A DNA stretch of 14,911 nt from Erysipelatoclostridium sp. AM42-17 (GTDB lineage: Bacteria > Bacillota_I > Bacilli_A > Erysipelotrichales > Coprobacillaceae): NCBI RefSeq assembly GCF_003480255.1, contig NZ_QUIN01000035.1:1-14911 (forward strand), given 5' to 3'. A program made the translations under genes and the position numbers. Within the stretch, counting starts at the first letter, position 1. Each line of letters begins with the position of its first letter. Of this stretch, positions 1-6,781 are shown piece after piece. The notes below the pieces were generated by a model. The model had not been told where the DNA came from. It saw only the letters and a list, made by a program, of their open reading frames with translations, and ran no database searches.

Positions 1-50
1 CTAACAAATTTTAAAAAGACTGTCGATAGTCAATTTGTCAACAGTCTGTA

Positions 51-76
51 AGAAGAGTGTAACTCTTCTTTTTTTT
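51..76 (+). terminator. Rho-independent terminator of a gene upstream of the window
   Basis: A perfect 8-bp stem AGAAGAGT / ACTCTTCT with a GTA loop is followed by a run of seven or more T. A second inverted repeat, AGACTGT (17-23) and ACAGTCT (41-47), lies just before it and may be part of the same 3' end. The gene it ends lies outside the window. The T run leads straight into the -35 box of the next promoter. Confidence 0.8.
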
Positions 77-77
77 A

Positions 78-106
78 TTGACAAAAAAGAATATTATCTA
101 TATAGT
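78..106 (+). promoter_or_regulatory. Sigma-A promoter of the marR-MATE operon
   Basis: Consensus -35 TTGACA (78-83), a 17-base spacer and -10 TATAGT (101-106). Transcription should start near 113, leaving a leader of about 20 bases before the MarR start codon. The -10 box lies partly inside the palindrome at 103-120. Confidence 0.8.
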
Positions 107-120
107 TGATATATCAACTA
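103..120. promoter_or_regulatory. Palindromic operator, probable MarR autoregulation site
   Basis: TAGTTGATATATCAACTA is a perfect 18-bp palindrome. It covers the last four bases of the -10 box and the expected transcription start. MarR dimers typically bind palindromes of this size and place them over their own promoters. A bound dimer would block RNA polymerase, so the regulator and pump would be repressed until an inducer is present. The palindrome is visible; the binding protein is inferred from the neighbouring gene. Confidence 0.75.
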
Positions 121-132
121 ATAGGAGAGATT

Positions 133-552
133 ATGAGAATCGGTGGTATTATTAATTTTATCGCAAATCAAAGTTCAGCAAAGATAAATGAACACTTAAA
201 AACAAAAGGAATTAGCCATGGTGAAGCAAGAGTAATTCATTTACTTTATCATCAAGACGGTTTATTACAGGAAAAATTAACGAAACTATTGTTAATTGAT
301 AAAAGTGCAGTAACCCGGATATTAAAAAACATGGAAGAAAAAGGGTTAATCATTAAACAGATATCTTTAAAAGATAAAAGAAATTATGAAATATATTTGA
401 CTTCAAAAGGGAGAAGTCTATATTCATTTATTGATCAAGCATTTGAAAATGTTTCTAATAAAATGGTTAATGGTTTGAATTTATTAGAAAAAGAACAATT
501 AAATCAAATGTTACATACACTAGCAAAAAATATGGAGGAATTTTATGAATGA
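133..552 (+). CDS. MarR family transcriptional regulator (MepR-like)
   Basis: A 139-residue winged helix-turn-helix DNA-binding protein, normal length for MarR. The DNA-binding core covers about residues 43-93: helix-turn-helix with DKSAVTRILKNMEEKG, then a wing with the conserved D81-x-R83 pair (DKRNYEIYLTSKG). Flanking helices would form the dimer interface. The start is ATG 133, preceded by AGGAGAG; an in-frame TTG at 106 lies within the -10 box, so it cannot be the start. The gene overlaps the MATE pump by 8 bases, implying translational coupling. By analogy with S. aureus mepR-mepA it probably represses itself and the pump through the palindrome at 103-120. The inducer is unknown. Confidence 0.9.
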   Translation: MRIGGIINFIANQSSAKINEHLKTKGISHGEARVIHLLYHQDGLLQEKLTKLLLIDKSAVTRILKNMEEKGLIIKQISLKDKRNYEIYLTSKGRSLYSFIDQAFENVSNKMVNGLNLLEKEQLNQMLHTLAKNMEEFYE

Positions 553-1885
553 TGAAAGAATGAAAAATAATAAAATACTTCCTTTATTAGTGGAATTTTC
601 ATTACCAGCTATTATAGGAATGTTAGTTAATGCAATCTATAATGTTGTAGACCGCATTTTTATTGGTAATGCGCCACAACTTGGAGCGTTAGGATTAGCT
701 GGAATTAGTATTACTTATCCAGTTACGCTTATTTTAATGGCCATTTCGTTAATGATAGGAGTTGGTGGAGCAACTCGCTTTTCGATAGCTTTAGGAATGG
801 GAAAACGTGAAGATGCTGCTAAATATATGGGGAATGGTTTGACTCTTACAGTAATACTGGGTCTAATATTTACAATTGCAGGGTGTTTATTTTTAAATCC
901 TATTTTAAAAATATTAGGAGCAAGTCAACAAGTATTGCCTTACGCTCAACGTTATTTAAGTATTATTTTATATGGTTCAGTATTTCAATGTGTAGCCATG
1001 GCTGGAAATAATTTTTCTAGAGCACAAGGAAATCCTAAAAATGCAATGGTTTCTCAATTGATAGGAGCAGGTTTTAATATTTTATTTGATTATATTTTAA
1101 TTGTTTGTTTTAAAATGGGCATGGAAGGAGCAGCCCTTGCTACAATAGGTGGACAGTTTTTAAGTGCTATCTGGCAACTTGTCTTTTTATTTGGTAAAAG
1201 AACAATTATATCTTTAAATTTATCATTAATGAAATTGAAATGGCTTTATGCTATAGATATTATCAAAACGGGTATTCCTGCTTTTTTAATGCAAATGTCA
1301 AATAGTGTCTTGAATATTATATTAAATGCAACCTTGCTTCAATATGGAGGAGATGTTGCTTTAAGTGCTATCGGAATTGTTACCAGTGTACAAACTATTT
1401 TGTTAATGCCACTTACAGGATTAACTCAAGGTCAACAGCCTTTGATTTCTTATAATTATGGAGCACGATTAATGGATCGTGTTAAAGAAACTTTAAAATA
1501 TGCAATGATGGGTGCTATCATTATTGATCTTATTGGTTTTATAGGAGTTGAATTTTTTACCAAGACAATTGTTTATATGTTCAACAATGACCAAAGTGTG
1601 GTTTCTTTAGGTGTAGATTCTTTAAGAATATGGTTTATGATGTTACCGGTTATTGGTATTCAAATTGTATGTGCTAATTATTTTCAAGCAGTTGGTAAAA
1701 TTACAGTATCTAGTTTTTTAAATTTATTAAGACAAGTTATTATTTTAATACCAGCTATTTTATTGTTGGCTCATATATTTGGCTTATATGGAATTTTTTA
1801 TGCTGTTCCGTTTGCGGATGCATGTGCTTTTATCATCACAGTTATTTTATTAATAAGAGAATTAAAAAAAGAAGGCGTAATGTAA
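545..1885 (+). CDS. MATE family multidrug efflux transporter (MepA-like)
   Basis: A 446-residue integral membrane protein of the multidrug and toxic compound extrusion family, close to the length of S. aureus MepA. Such pumps export cationic drugs, dyes and disinfectants using Na+ or H+ gradients. About 12 hydrophobic segments are present in two pseudo-repeats. Family features include the N-terminal LLVEFSLPAIIGMLVNAIYN stretch, the DRIFIGN motif near residue 36, and an internal repeat beginning near residue 235 (IIKTGIPAFLMQMSNSVLN). The start ATG 545 has GGAGG 6 bases upstream and overlaps the end of marR. A bidirectional terminator follows directly, so the unit is two genes. The substrate cannot be read from sequence. 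Confidence 0.92.
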   Translation: MNDERMKNNKILPLLVEFSLPAIIGMLVNAIYNVVDRIFIGNAPQLGALGLAGISITYPVTLILMAISLMIGVGGATRFSIALGMGKREDAAKYMGNGLTLTVILGLIFTIAGCLFLNPILKILGASQQVLPYAQRYLSIILYGSVFQCVAMAGNNFSRAQGNPKNAMVSQLIGAGFNILFDYILIVCFKMGMEGAALATIGGQFLSAIWQLVFLFGKRTIISLNLSLMKLKWLYAIDIIKTGIPAFLMQMSNSVLNIILNATLLQYGGDVALSAIGIVTSVQTILLMPLTGLTQGQQPLISYNYGARLMDRVKETLKYAMMGAIIIDLIGFIGVEFFTKTIVYMFNNDQSVVSLGVDSLRIWFMMLPVIGIQIVCANYFQAVGKITVSSFLNLLRQVIILIPAILLLAHIFGLYGIFYAVPFADACAFIITVILLIRELKKEGVM

Positions 1886-1925
1886 AAAAATGGAATGAGT
1901 TTAACTCATTCCATTACATTTTTTT
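1883..1925. terminator. Bidirectional terminator between MATE and PPIase genes
   Basis: A 12-bp perfect stem (1889-1900 with 1904-1915) and a TTA loop are flanked by an A run on the left and a T run on the right (1919-1925), so it can end both convergent transcripts. The stop codon of the minus-strand isomerase gene lies in the right arm. Confidence 0.85.
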
Positions 1926-2519
1926 AACAGTAATTTTTTTGATTACTGGCTGATTTTCTTTAGCTACAGTACCATTATCATCTGTAGAAGGGACATTATT
2001 AGCAATTTGATCAACAACATCCATTCCTTCATATACATGACCAAAAGCAGCGTATTGACCATCTAAGTGAGTTGCATCTTGAACACAAATAAAGAATTGA
2101 CTACTAGCACTATCATTATCTTGACTTCTTGCCATTGAAATAGCACCACGTGTATGACTGATTTGGTTTTTTACACCATTTTCACTAAATTCACCTTTAA
2201 TTGTCTTTTTTGATCCTCCAGTACCATCACCATTTGGATCACCACCTTGAATAACAAAATCTTTGATTATACGATGGAAAGTTAAACCATTATAAAAACC
2301 AGATTTAGCAAGCTTAACAAAGTTAGTGACGGTAATCGGTGTATTATCTGCATCTATTTCAGCTTTAATTGTTCCATAATTTTCAACTTCTATTGTGACT
2401 TGATAATTTCCTTTTAAGTATGTTGTTTTTGCTTTTTTTGTTGTATCTTTAGTATTAGAACAGCCAACTAAAAAAATAAAGCATAAACAAATAATTAAGA
2501 TTGATTTTATTTTTTTCAT
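1914..2519 (-). CDS. Cyclophilin-type peptidyl-prolyl cis-trans isomerase, lipoprotein
   Basis: A 201-residue surface lipoprotein that should speed proline isomerisation and folding of exported proteins. Residues 1-20 are a signal peptide with lipobox LVGC; Cys20 would be lipidated. A short Lys/Thr-rich linker leads to one cyclophilin domain (about 40-200). It carries the FHRIIKDFVIQGGDP signature with catalytic Arg83, and SSQFFICVQDA near 139-149. The human CypA Trp121 and His126 positions are His151 and Tyr156, which predicts weak cyclosporin binding. ATG 2519 is chosen because AGGAGG lies 5 bases upstream and the signal peptide begins there; the longer in-frame extension has neither. Monocistronic, with its own promoter and terminator. 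Confidence 0.92.
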   Translation of the reverse strand: MKKIKSILIICLCFIFLVGCSNTKDTTKKAKTTYLKGNYQVTIEVENYGTIKAEIDADNTPITVTNFVKLAKSGFYNGLTFHRIIKDFVIQGGDPNGDGTGGSKKTIKGEFSENGVKNQISHTRGAISMARSQDNDSASSQFFICVQDATHLDGQYAAFGHVYEGMDVVDQIANNVPSTDDNGTVAKENQPVIKKITVKKM

Positions 2520-2537
2520 ATGTGCCTCCTGAGATTT

Positions 2538-2566
2538 ATTATACCAAATCATTTTTATAGAAACAA
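2538..2566 (-). promoter_or_regulatory. Promoter of the PPIase lipoprotein gene
   Basis: On the minus strand: -35 TTGTTT (2561-2566), a 17-base spacer and consensus -10 TATAAT (2538-2543), about 20 bases before the start codon. The divergent pyridoxal kinase gene begins at 2657; I see no equally clear promoter for it in the same gap. Confidence 0.65.
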
Positions 2567-2656
2567 ATAGAGCTTATCTGTCTTTTGAAAAATTATTAAA
2601 TTGGTGCTATTTATCATTACAGTCTTATGATAAAATAGGCAAGAGAGGTTTATATT

Positions 2657-3475
2657 ATGAGACAAAAACGAATTGTATTAATTAATGATGTAACAGGATA
2701 TAGTCGTTGTTCAGTAGCTTGTCAGTTACCGATTATTTCATCAATGGGAATTGAAACAGTGTTTGTTCCTACGGCTATTTTATCTATCAATACTTATCAT
2801 CCGGATTTCTTTTTTGATGATTATACTGATAAAATGACAGCATATATTCAAACATACAAAACAATGAATGTTGAATTTGATGGGATTTGTAGTGGTTTTT
2901 TAGGGTCTGTTAAACAAATAGATATTGTTAAGGATTTCTTTAAATCTTTCAAAACAGATCAAAACTTTATTTTAGTTGACCCAGTTATGGGAGATCATGG
3001 TCATTTGTATCCTACTTATACTAAACAGATGCAAGAGAAAATGAGGGATTTAATGCCTTATGCTACAATTGTGACACCTAATTTAACTGAATTATGTGCT
3101 TTAATTGATGAAGAGTATCATGAAACTTATGATGACCAAGAATTATTTAGAATGTGTCAAAAATTAAGTAAGATGGGACCACAACTTATTGTTGTTACAG
3201 GAATTTCTCATGGACAAAAGATATTAAATTTTGTATATGATCATGGACAATACTATCGCGTTGAAGTTGATCGTATTGGTGAAGATCGCAGTGGGACAGG
3301 TGATGTTTATAGTGCAATTATTGCAGGACGTTATTTACAAGGATGTTCTTTTTTACAGTGTATAAAACAAGCTGCTGCGTTTGCGTCTAAATGTATTGCG
3401 TATTCTAAAAGTATTGAAGCACATCCACATTTGGGGTTATGCTTTGAACCATTTTTAAAGGAATTGGGGGATTAA
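2657..3475 (+). CDS. Pyridoxal/pyridoxamine kinase (PdxK/PdxY-like)
   Basis: A 272-residue cytoplasmic ribokinase-fold enzyme that phosphorylates vitamin B6 vitamers at the 5' hydroxyl using ATP, in the PLP salvage pathway. Family motifs are present in order: the N-terminal NDVTGYSRCS substrate region, VDPVMGDHGHLY (107-118), TPNLTEL (140-146), and the anion-hole/catalytic GTGDVYSA with the expected base Asp216. The length fits the pyridoxal kinase group. A GAGAGG ribosome binding site precedes ATG 2657. It is first in a three-gene run: the radical SAM gene starts one base after its stop codon. It could help feed PLP to enzymes. The MocR protein at 8890 also has a PLP-binding fold, but no regulatory link is visible. 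Confidence 0.88.
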   Translation: MRQKRIVLINDVTGYSRCSVACQLPIISSMGIETVFVPTAILSINTYHPDFFFDDYTDKMTAYIQTYKTMNVEFDGICSGFLGSVKQIDIVKDFFKSFKTDQNFILVDPVMGDHGHLYPTYTKQMQEKMRDLMPYATIVTPNLTELCALIDEEYHETYDDQELFRMCQKLSKMGPQLIVVTGISHGQKILNFVYDHGQYYRVEVDRIGEDRSGTGDVYSAIIAGRYLQGCSFLQCIKQAAAFASKCIAYSKSIEAHPHLGLCFEPFLKELGD

Positions 3476-3476
3476 A

Positions 3477-4118
3477 ATGATATTATATACTTTGTATGGT
3501 AATTCTTATATTGATTTAAAACATGTATCTGATTTAAAAGGGATAACATGTTATGTCAATTCAACAAATCGTTGTCAATGTTCTTGCACTTTTTGTTTAA
3601 GACAAACTAAAGAAATGATGGAAGGCAATTCTTTATGGTTAAAAGAAGAACCTACTGTAGAAGAAATTTGTCATGAATTTGATTTGTATCAATTAGATGA
3701 TTTTAAAGAAGTTGTTTTTTGTGGATTTGGTGAACCTTTATTAAGACATGAAGATTTAATGGAAGTAGCAAAGTACTTAAAACAAAGGAAACCAGATATA
3801 AAAATAAGAATTAATACCAATGGGTTATCATCTTTATCATGGAAAAGAGATATTACTCCTGAATTTAAGGGACTTATTGATACTGTATCTGTTTCTTTAA
3901 ATGCAAGTAATAAGGAAGAATATTATCGTTTAACAAGAAGTCGTTTTGGTATTGACTCTTTTGATGAAATGTTAAAATTTGCGAGTAAAGCAAAACAATA
4001 TGTTCCTCATGTTGTTTTAACTGTTGTTGATATTATTGGTGAAGAAGAAATTAATAAATGTCAAAAGATTGCTGATGAAATTGGAGTAACTCTAAGAGTA
4101 CGTCCGTTTGAAAAATAG
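3477..4118 (+). CDS. Radical SAM protein, TatD-associated type
   Basis: A 213-residue radical S-adenosylmethionine protein. The [4Fe-4S] cluster motif CX3CX2C is Cys33, Cys37 and Cys40, with an extra Cys35 inside it. SAM-binding GFGEP is at 83-87 and RINTNG at 111-116. The short length and the SLWLKEEPTVEEI and VVFCGFGEP stretches match my recollection of the radical SAM family named for its linkage to TatD nucleases (TIGR04038). The reaction is unknown. No tatD lies in this window; neighbours are a pyridoxal kinase (1-base gap) and a PTP-like phosphatase (16-base gap), so co-transcription is very likely. A run of G at 3466-3470 serves as ribosome binding site. Confidence 0.82.
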   Translation: MILYTLYGNSYIDLKHVSDLKGITCYVNSTNRCQCSCTFCLRQTKEMMEGNSLWLKEEPTVEEICHEFDLYQLDDFKEVVFCGFGEPLLRHEDLMEVAKYLKQRKPDIKIRINTNGLSSLSWKRDITPEFKGLIDTVSVSLNASNKEEYYRLTRSRFGIDSFDEMLKFASKAKQYVPHVVLTVVDIIGEEEINKCQKIADEIGVTLRVRPFEK

Positions 4119-4134
4119 AAAAGGAGATTAAATT

Positions 4135-4869
4135 ATGATGCAATTAAGCCGTGAAGAACGTTTACTTCACATACCTCATGTTACCAATGTTCGTGATTTA
4201 GGTGGTTATGAAACACAAGATGGTTATTATACAAAAGCTCATAAATTTATACGTAGTGCATGTCCTAGCAAAATAGATGAGGCAGGAAAAAAACAATTAT
4301 ATGATTATGGTATTCGTACTGTTGTTGATTTGAGAAGCCCTTTTGAGGTAGAACAACTGCCACATCCTTTAAAAGAATATCAAGACATCGAATATTATCA
4401 CATTGATTTATTACAATCACAAAACTTTTCTTTGATTGCTGATAATATTAAAGAATACCAAGATTTAAGTGGTTTCTATATTTTTATGATTGAAGCAAAT
4501 AAAAATCAAATGAAGAAAATATTTGAAATCTTTTACGAGCATCCTTATGACGCTATTATGTTTAATTGTTCAGCGGGAAAAGATCGAACAGGTGTTGTTT
4601 CTGCTTTATTATTAGATTTAGCAGGGTGCCATGAATATGATATTGTCAAAGATTATTCGGAATCATTTGAAAATAATAAACCTATTCTTGATCAATTAAA
4701 GGGAATGATTAAGGAAGAAGATGAAAAGTTCTTAGGTTCTGATCCTCGAATCATGATGAAATTTTTAGCATATTTAAGAGAAACATATGGAAGTGCAAAG
4801 GAATATTTGCTTCAATGTGGGTTAGATGAAGAACAAATTCAAGAAATTAAAGAAAATTTAACAATTTAA
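4135..4869 (+). CDS. Tyrosine-protein phosphatase family protein (PTP-like, MptpB/LipA type)
   Basis: A 244-residue cytoplasmic phosphatase of the Y_phosphatase3 family, which includes mycobacterial PtpB and Listeria LipA and acts on phosphotyrosine and, in some members, phosphoinositides. Seen: the N-terminal NVRDLGGY motif (18-25), VVDLRSPFE, and the P-loop CSAGKDRTG with nucleophile Cys145, Lys149, Asp150 and Arg151. The residue before the Cys is Asn144, where the classical PTP loop has His. No signal peptide, so secretion is unlikely by Sec. ATG 4135 sits 8 bases after AGGAG; the adjacent ATG 4138 is less well spaced. Last gene of the operon. Its substrate is unknown, and a metabolic phosphate ester is as plausible as a protein. 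Confidence 0.85.
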   Translation: MMQLSREERLLHIPHVTNVRDLGGYETQDGYYTKAHKFIRSACPSKIDEAGKKQLYDYGIRTVVDLRSPFEVEQLPHPLKEYQDIEYYHIDLLQSQNFSLIADNIKEYQDLSGFYIFMIEANKNQMKKIFEIFYEHPYDAIMFNCSAGKDRTGVVSALLLDLAGCHEYDIVKDYSESFENNKPILDQLKGMIKEEDEKFLGSDPRIMMKFLAYLRETYGSAKEYLLQCGLDEEQIQEIKENLTI

Positions 4870-4872
4870 AAG

Positions 4873-4916
4873 AAAAACACCTTTTATTTGTATATATATA
4901 AATAGGAGGTGTTTTT
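4873..4916 (+). terminator. Terminator-like hairpin containing the next gene's ribosome binding site
   Basis: AAAAACACCT (4873-4882) pairs perfectly with AGGTGTTTTT (4907-4916), a 10-bp stem around a 24-base AT-rich loop, and the right arm ends in a T run. It lies just after the phosphatase stop codon. The right arm contains most of the AGGAGG (4904-4909) that serves the ATG at 4918. The same structure could end the upstream transcript or hide the ribosome binding site when read through. The long loop makes it weaker than the other terminators here. Confidence 0.55.
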
Positions 4917-4917
4917 T

Positions 4918-5316
4918 ATGAAAAATATTATGGCGTTGACATTTCGCCAAAAACAGGAAGTTCTAGAACAAATCTTTAGAGAGTATCGACGAGATAAGTT
5001 TAATTTAAAACGTTTAGAAAATAAAAATTTCTATCCGGAATTAAATTATGGCATTGTTAGGGAAGGTAAACAAGGCTATCAATCAGGGAAAAGTAAAATT
5101 GAGCATTATGTTGAAAAGAAAGAGGAGTTAGAAAATAAAATTGATATGTTTGAAGAAATTGTTGCTTTGTTAAGTGAAGAAAATCAAAAGATAATTATTC
5201 ATGAATTTATGAATCAGGCACCAAATAATTGGTGGATGGATTATTATTCTAGAAGTACTTATTATCGTATGAAAAGTAGAGCGATGGAAGAATTATTATT
5301 TTATCTGAATTTATGA
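4918..5316 (+). CDS. Uncharacterised 132-residue protein with possible C-terminal helix-turn-helix
   Basis: I do not recognise this protein with confidence. It is highly charged and predicted helical, with a likely coiled coil around residues 60-90 (EHYVEKKEELENKIDMFEEI). The C-terminal end, with YYSRSTYYRMKSRAMEELL near 107-125, resembles the recognition helix of sigma-70 region 4-like or phage ArpU-like small regulators. NNWWMDYYS is a striking aromatic patch just before it. The layout recalls small helix-turn-helix proteins of mycoplasmas (MG284/MPN403 type), from memory only. ATG 4918 follows AGGAGG by 8 bases; an in-frame GTG at 4909 overlaps that site and is rejected. It stands alone between a terminator-like hairpin and the permease promoter. 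Confidence 0.75.
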   Translation: MKNIMALTFRQKQEVLEQIFREYRRDKFNLKRLENKNFYPELNYGIVREGKQGYQSGKSKIEHYVEKKEELENKIDMFEEIVALLSEENQKIIIHEFMNQAPNNWWMDYYSRSTYYRMKSRAMEELLFYLNL

Positions 5317-5337
5317 TGATGAGATAGATTTAATTTG

Positions 5338-5365
5338 TTGAAAAATAGCAAAAAAACCTTATAAT
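5338..5365 (+). promoter_or_regulatory. Promoter of the purine permease gene
   Basis: -35 TTGAAA (5338-5343), a 16-base spacer and consensus -10 TATAAT (5360-5365). The leader would be about 30 bases, too short for a purine riboswitch aptamer, and none of the conserved aptamer sequence is visible in the 86-base gap. Confidence 0.7.
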
Positions 5366-5402
5366 AAAGGAGTATTAAATTTTATGTAAGGGAGACTATT
5401 TA

Positions 5403-6725
5403 ATGCTAGAAAAACTTTTTAAACTTAATGAAAAGGGAACAAATGTTAAAACAGAAGTCATTGGTGGTGTGACAACATTTTTAGCTATGGCTTATATTTT
5501 AGCAGTTAATCCCAACATGCTTCAACAAACTGGATTATCTTATGGTGGTGTCTTTTTAGCGACAGCTTTATCATCTGGTATTGCAACATTAATTATGGGA
5601 TTGCTTGCTAATTATCCGGTGGCTTTGGCACCAGGTATGGGTGTTAATGCATTATTTACTTATACTCTTGTTATGACAATGGGATATAGTCCTGCTGCTG
5701 CTTTAGCTGCTGTCTTTACTTCAGGAGTTATCTTTTTACTTATTTCAGTAACTGGTGTAAGAAAAGCGATTATTAATGCTATTCCACAACAATTAAAATT
5801 AGCAATTGGGGCAGGAATTGGTTTCTTTATTGCTTTTATTGGTTTTAAAAATTCTGGAATTATTGTAAGTGATCAATCTACATATGTAGCATTAGGAAAC
5901 TTATCTAGTCCTGCTGTTTTACTTGCAGTATTTGGAATTATTATTACTATTATCTTTATGGCAAAAAAAGTACCTGCTGCTGTATTCTATGGTTTAGTTG
6001 TTACAGCTGTTGTAGGTATTGTTTTAGGATTGTGTGGAGTTTCAGGAATGCCTAAGATGCCTTCAGCTATTATTTCTACAAAAATTGATACAAGTGGATT
6101 TGGATTATTTATGAGTGGATTTCAAGAATTATTCTCACATCCAAGTTGTATTGTAGGTATTTTCTCATTATTATTTGTTGATTTCTTTGATACAGCTGGA
6201 ACTTTAATTTCAGTTGCAAACAAAACAAATTTAGTTGATGAAAATGGAGAATTAGACAATATCGAACAAGCCCTTGTTGCTGATTCAGTAGGTACTGTTG
6301 TAGGAGCTTGTTTAGGAACTTCTACAGTAACTTCATTTGTTGAATCTACAGCAGGTGTTGAAGCTGGAGGAAGAACTGGTTTAACTGCTTGTGTTACTGC
6401 TGTTTTATTCTTCTTATCAATTTTATTTGCACCGGTATTAAGTGTTGTTACAAACGCTGTAACAGCTCCTGCTTTAGTAGCTGTTGGTATTTCTATGGCA
6501 AGTCAATTAGGTGGAATTGATTGGGATGATGTTGTATTTGCAGCAAGTGGATTTATTACTGTTATTACAATGTTGTTAACTTATTCTATTAGTGATGGTA
6601 TTGCTTTAGGATTTATTGTTTATGGTTTAACAATGATTTTTACTGGACGTGCAAAAGAAGTTAAAGGAATTGTTTGGGGATTATTAATCCTGTTTATAGC
6701 TTATTTTGTAAGTTTATATTTATAA
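5403..6725 (+). CDS. NCS2 family purine permease (AzgA/PbuG-like)
   Basis: A 440-residue membrane transporter, the same length as B. subtilis PbuG, that imports purine bases such as hypoxanthine, guanine or adenine by H+ symport. Family landmarks: GGVTTFLAMAYILAVNP near the N-terminus, the substrate-helix motif ALAPGMGVNALF (about 74-85), FVDFFDTAGTL, and TSFVESTAGVEAGGRTGL in the second repeat. About 12-14 hydrophobic segments. ATG 5403 follows AGGGAG by 8 bases. Monocistronic, with its own promoter and a strong terminator. PbuG-type and PbuO-type specificity cannot be separated by eye, so no symbol is given. Confidence 0.92.
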   Translation: MLEKLFKLNEKGTNVKTEVIGGVTTFLAMAYILAVNPNMLQQTGLSYGGVFLATALSSGIATLIMGLLANYPVALAPGMGVNALFTYTLVMTMGYSPAAALAAVFTSGVIFLLISVTGVRKAIINAIPQQLKLAIGAGIGFFIAFIGFKNSGIIVSDQSTYVALGNLSSPAVLLAVFGIIITIIFMAKKVPAAVFYGLVVTAVVGIVLGLCGVSGMPKMPSAIISTKIDTSGFGLFMSGFQELFSHPSCIVGIFSLLFVDFFDTAGTLISVANKTNLVDENGELDNIEQALVADSVGTVVGACLGTSTVTSFVESTAGVEAGGRTGLTACVTAVLFFLSILFAPVLSVVTNAVTAPALVAVGISMASQLGGIDWDDVVFAASGFITVITMLLTYSISDGIALGFIVYGLTMIFTGRAKEVKGIVWGLLILFIAYFVSLYL

Positions 6726-6748
6726 AAAAAGGGCAGAGCCCTTTTTTT
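6724..6748. terminator. Bidirectional terminator after the purine permease
   Basis: GGGC-AGA-GCCC is flanked by seven A and seven T, which extend the stem and give a U tract on either strand. It would stop both the permease transcript and the convergent dehydrogenase transcript. Confidence 0.88.
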
Positions 6749-6781
6749 ATTAAGATAAACTGGAGGCATAATATGGTCTCC

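Noticed and set aside
106..132. Longer MarR start at TTG 106
   Set aside because: The TTG is part of the promoter -10 and palindrome, upstream of the expected transcript start; ATG 133 has a proper ribosome binding site.
5366..5389. AAAGGAG followed by a start-stop pair ATG TAA before the purine permease
   Set aside because: The AAAGGAG overlaps the expected transcript start, and spacing to the ATG is 11 bases; a regulatory minimal ORF is not supported.
5317..5402. Purine riboswitch before the purine permease
   Set aside because: The leader is about 30 bases, and no aptamer core sequence or paired arms are visible.
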